From contig JAEFAR010000028.1 in the NCBI GenBank assembly GCA_016287675.1, positions 1 through 32,738 on the forward strand: a DNA stretch of 32,738 nt, in the 5' to 3' direction. Under the pieces are notes generated by a model. That model was not told the origin of the DNA. It did not search any database and saw only the letters and a list, made by a program, of their open reading frames with translations. The position numbers were made by a program, and so were the translations under genes. The stretch's first letter is position 1; each line of letters opens with the position of its first letter. This document shows positions 31,962 through 32,738 of the stretch, in pieces. This stretch comes from Lachnospiraceae bacterium (lineage in GTDB: Bacteria > Bacillota > Clostridia > Lachnospirales > Lachnospiraceae).

Positions 31962-32738
31962 TCAATTATTTCTTTCCGCAAGAGCTTTAACAAAGGCTTT
32001 CATGAATTCATTTTCCGGAAGCCCCTCAAGTACGCCCAGAGCTTCATCGGTGTATGCCTTCACCTTTTCTTTTGCGTTCTCCATACCGTAAAGAGTCACC
32101 CATGTGGTCTTGCAGTTCTTTTCGTCGCTTCCGATGGGCTTTCCGAAGACCTTTTCATCTCCTTCGATGTCCAGAATGTCATCTCTTATCTGAAATGCCA
32201 TTCCAATATCACTTCCCAAAGGTTCAAGGAGCGCAAGATCCCTGACTCCCGCGCCTCCGAGAACGGCACCGCACAGAACGGAAGCCGAGATCAGGGCACA
32301 GGTTTTTAATTCATAGATGAAATCCAGTTCATCCTGAGTCAAAGGCTTGCCTGTTTTTTCAACATCCACGGTCTGACCGCCGATCATTCCGTATATGCCC
32401 GCACGAGTGTAAAGGAGCTTCATCGCTTTTACAACTCTCTTGTTCCACTCTGTGTTTGTAATGTCATCGAAACAGTCTTCTCCCGAAAAATCATCCTCGG
32501 CAAAGGCCTTGGTGACGGTTTCCACAGAATAGTTGAGAAGCGCATCTCCCGCAAGCACTCCGTTTGCATGCCCGAATTTTGCGTGGGTCGTGGGTTTTCC
32601 CCTGCGAAGCATATCATTGTCCATGGCAGGCAGATCGTCATGAACCAGAGAATAGGTGTGGATCATTTCCAAAGCCGCAATAAAAGGCTCGATCCGGTCA
32701 AAATCCGGTTCTGTCTCCGGATTGTTTTTTTTGCTGTA
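31962..32738 (-). CDS. ispA: Polyprenyl (geranyl/farnesyl) diphosphate synthase, 5' end outside window
   Basis: Short-chain trans-prenyltransferase that condenses isopentenyl diphosphate with allylic diphosphates. The 258 visible residues contain the first aspartate-rich motif in HDDLPAMDNDMLRRGKPTTH and the second in FQIRDDILDIEGD, both intact, and KPIGSDEKNCKTTWVTLYG. The frame stays open without a stop to the window edge, and residues before the first motif (ETEPDFDRIEPFIAALEMIHTYSL) match the family, so an internal TTG at 32672 is not the start. About 30-40 residues should be missing compared with the usual 290-300. The gene heads the dxs-tlyA-nadK-argR string; xseA and xseB commonly lie upstream in Clostridia. 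Confidence 0.95.
   Translation of the reverse strand, partial: YSKKNNPETEPDFDRIEPFIAALEMIHTYSLVHDDLPAMDNDMLRRGKPTTHAKFGHANGVLAGDALLNYSVETVTKAFAEDDFSGEDCFDDITNTEWNKRVVKAMKLLYTRAGIYGMIGGQTVDVEKTGKPLTQDELDFIYELKTCALISASVLCGAVLGGAGVRDLALLEPLGSDIGMAFQIRDDILDIEGDEKVFGKPIGSDEKNCKTTWVTLYGMENAKEKVKAYTDEALGVLEGLPENEFMKAFVKALAERNN

Noticed and set aside
30062-31993. Longer dxs reading with a 19-residue N-terminal extension
   Set aside because: The extension overlaps the end of ispA and lacks a ribosome binding site; the ATG at 31936 has GGAAG at 7 nt.

Overview
The window is a chromosomal stretch of about 32.7 kb. Every gene I can support lies on the minus strand, so transcription runs from high to low coordinates. 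Gene content points to a low-GC Gram-positive Clostridia, most likely Lachnospiraceae-like. Evidence is the linked ispA-dxs-tlyA-nadK-argR-recN and priA-def-fmt-rlmN-stp-prkC-rsgA-rpe blocks, strong AGGAGG-type ribosome binding sites, a PASTA-domain kinase, a mraZ-to-ftsZ division cluster without ftsA, and a large secreted Big2-repeat protein. The genus assignment is inference from gene content, not from a search.

In order of transcription: (1) 32738-28059 holds the isoprenoid/NAD block ispA (5' end off the window), dxs, tlyA, nadK and argR, with tight spacing or overlaps. (2) 28058-27091 holds yebC with its own strong sigma-A promoter, placed inside a short inverted repeat, and a hairpin terminator behind it. 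(3) 27090-23023 encodes a 1355-residue secreted protein with about eleven Ig-like (Big2-type) repeats. (4) 23001-8887 is one long, almost gapless gene string: recN, glgA, priA, def, fmt, rlmN, stp, prkC, rsgA, rpe and an HD-GYP membrane protein. It joins DNA repair and restart, glycogen synthesis, formyl-methionine initiation and N-terminal processing, ribosome maturation, and Ser/Thr phospho-signalling. (5) ychF has its own promoter and is followed by a GC-rich hairpin and two tandem terminators. (6) 7491-108 is the division cluster mraZ, rsmH, ftsL, ftsI-type PBP, ftsW, ftsQ, ftsZ. A clean array of five 10-bp MraZ-type repeats overlaps the mraZ promoter, and a second promoter with an inverted repeat lies just before ftsZ. 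(7) At the left edge a terminator-like hairpin precedes the start of a further gene of which only about 13 codons are visible.

The genes are mostly conserved housekeeping functions. The less ordinary points are: the compact division cluster with no mraY, murD or murG; the textbook MraZ operator; the HD-GYP protein with a C-terminal region that looks like a degenerate GGDEF domain; a non-PASTA extracellular domain at the end of the PASTA kinase; the giant Big2 protein and yebC set between argR and recN; glgA set between recN and priA; and terminator-like hairpins directly in front of the ribosome binding sites of two genes, which suggests attenuation. I see no CRISPR array, prophage, IS element, rRNA or tRNA. 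No intergenic stretch exceeds 300 bases; the longest is 7402-7693 and it is described below.
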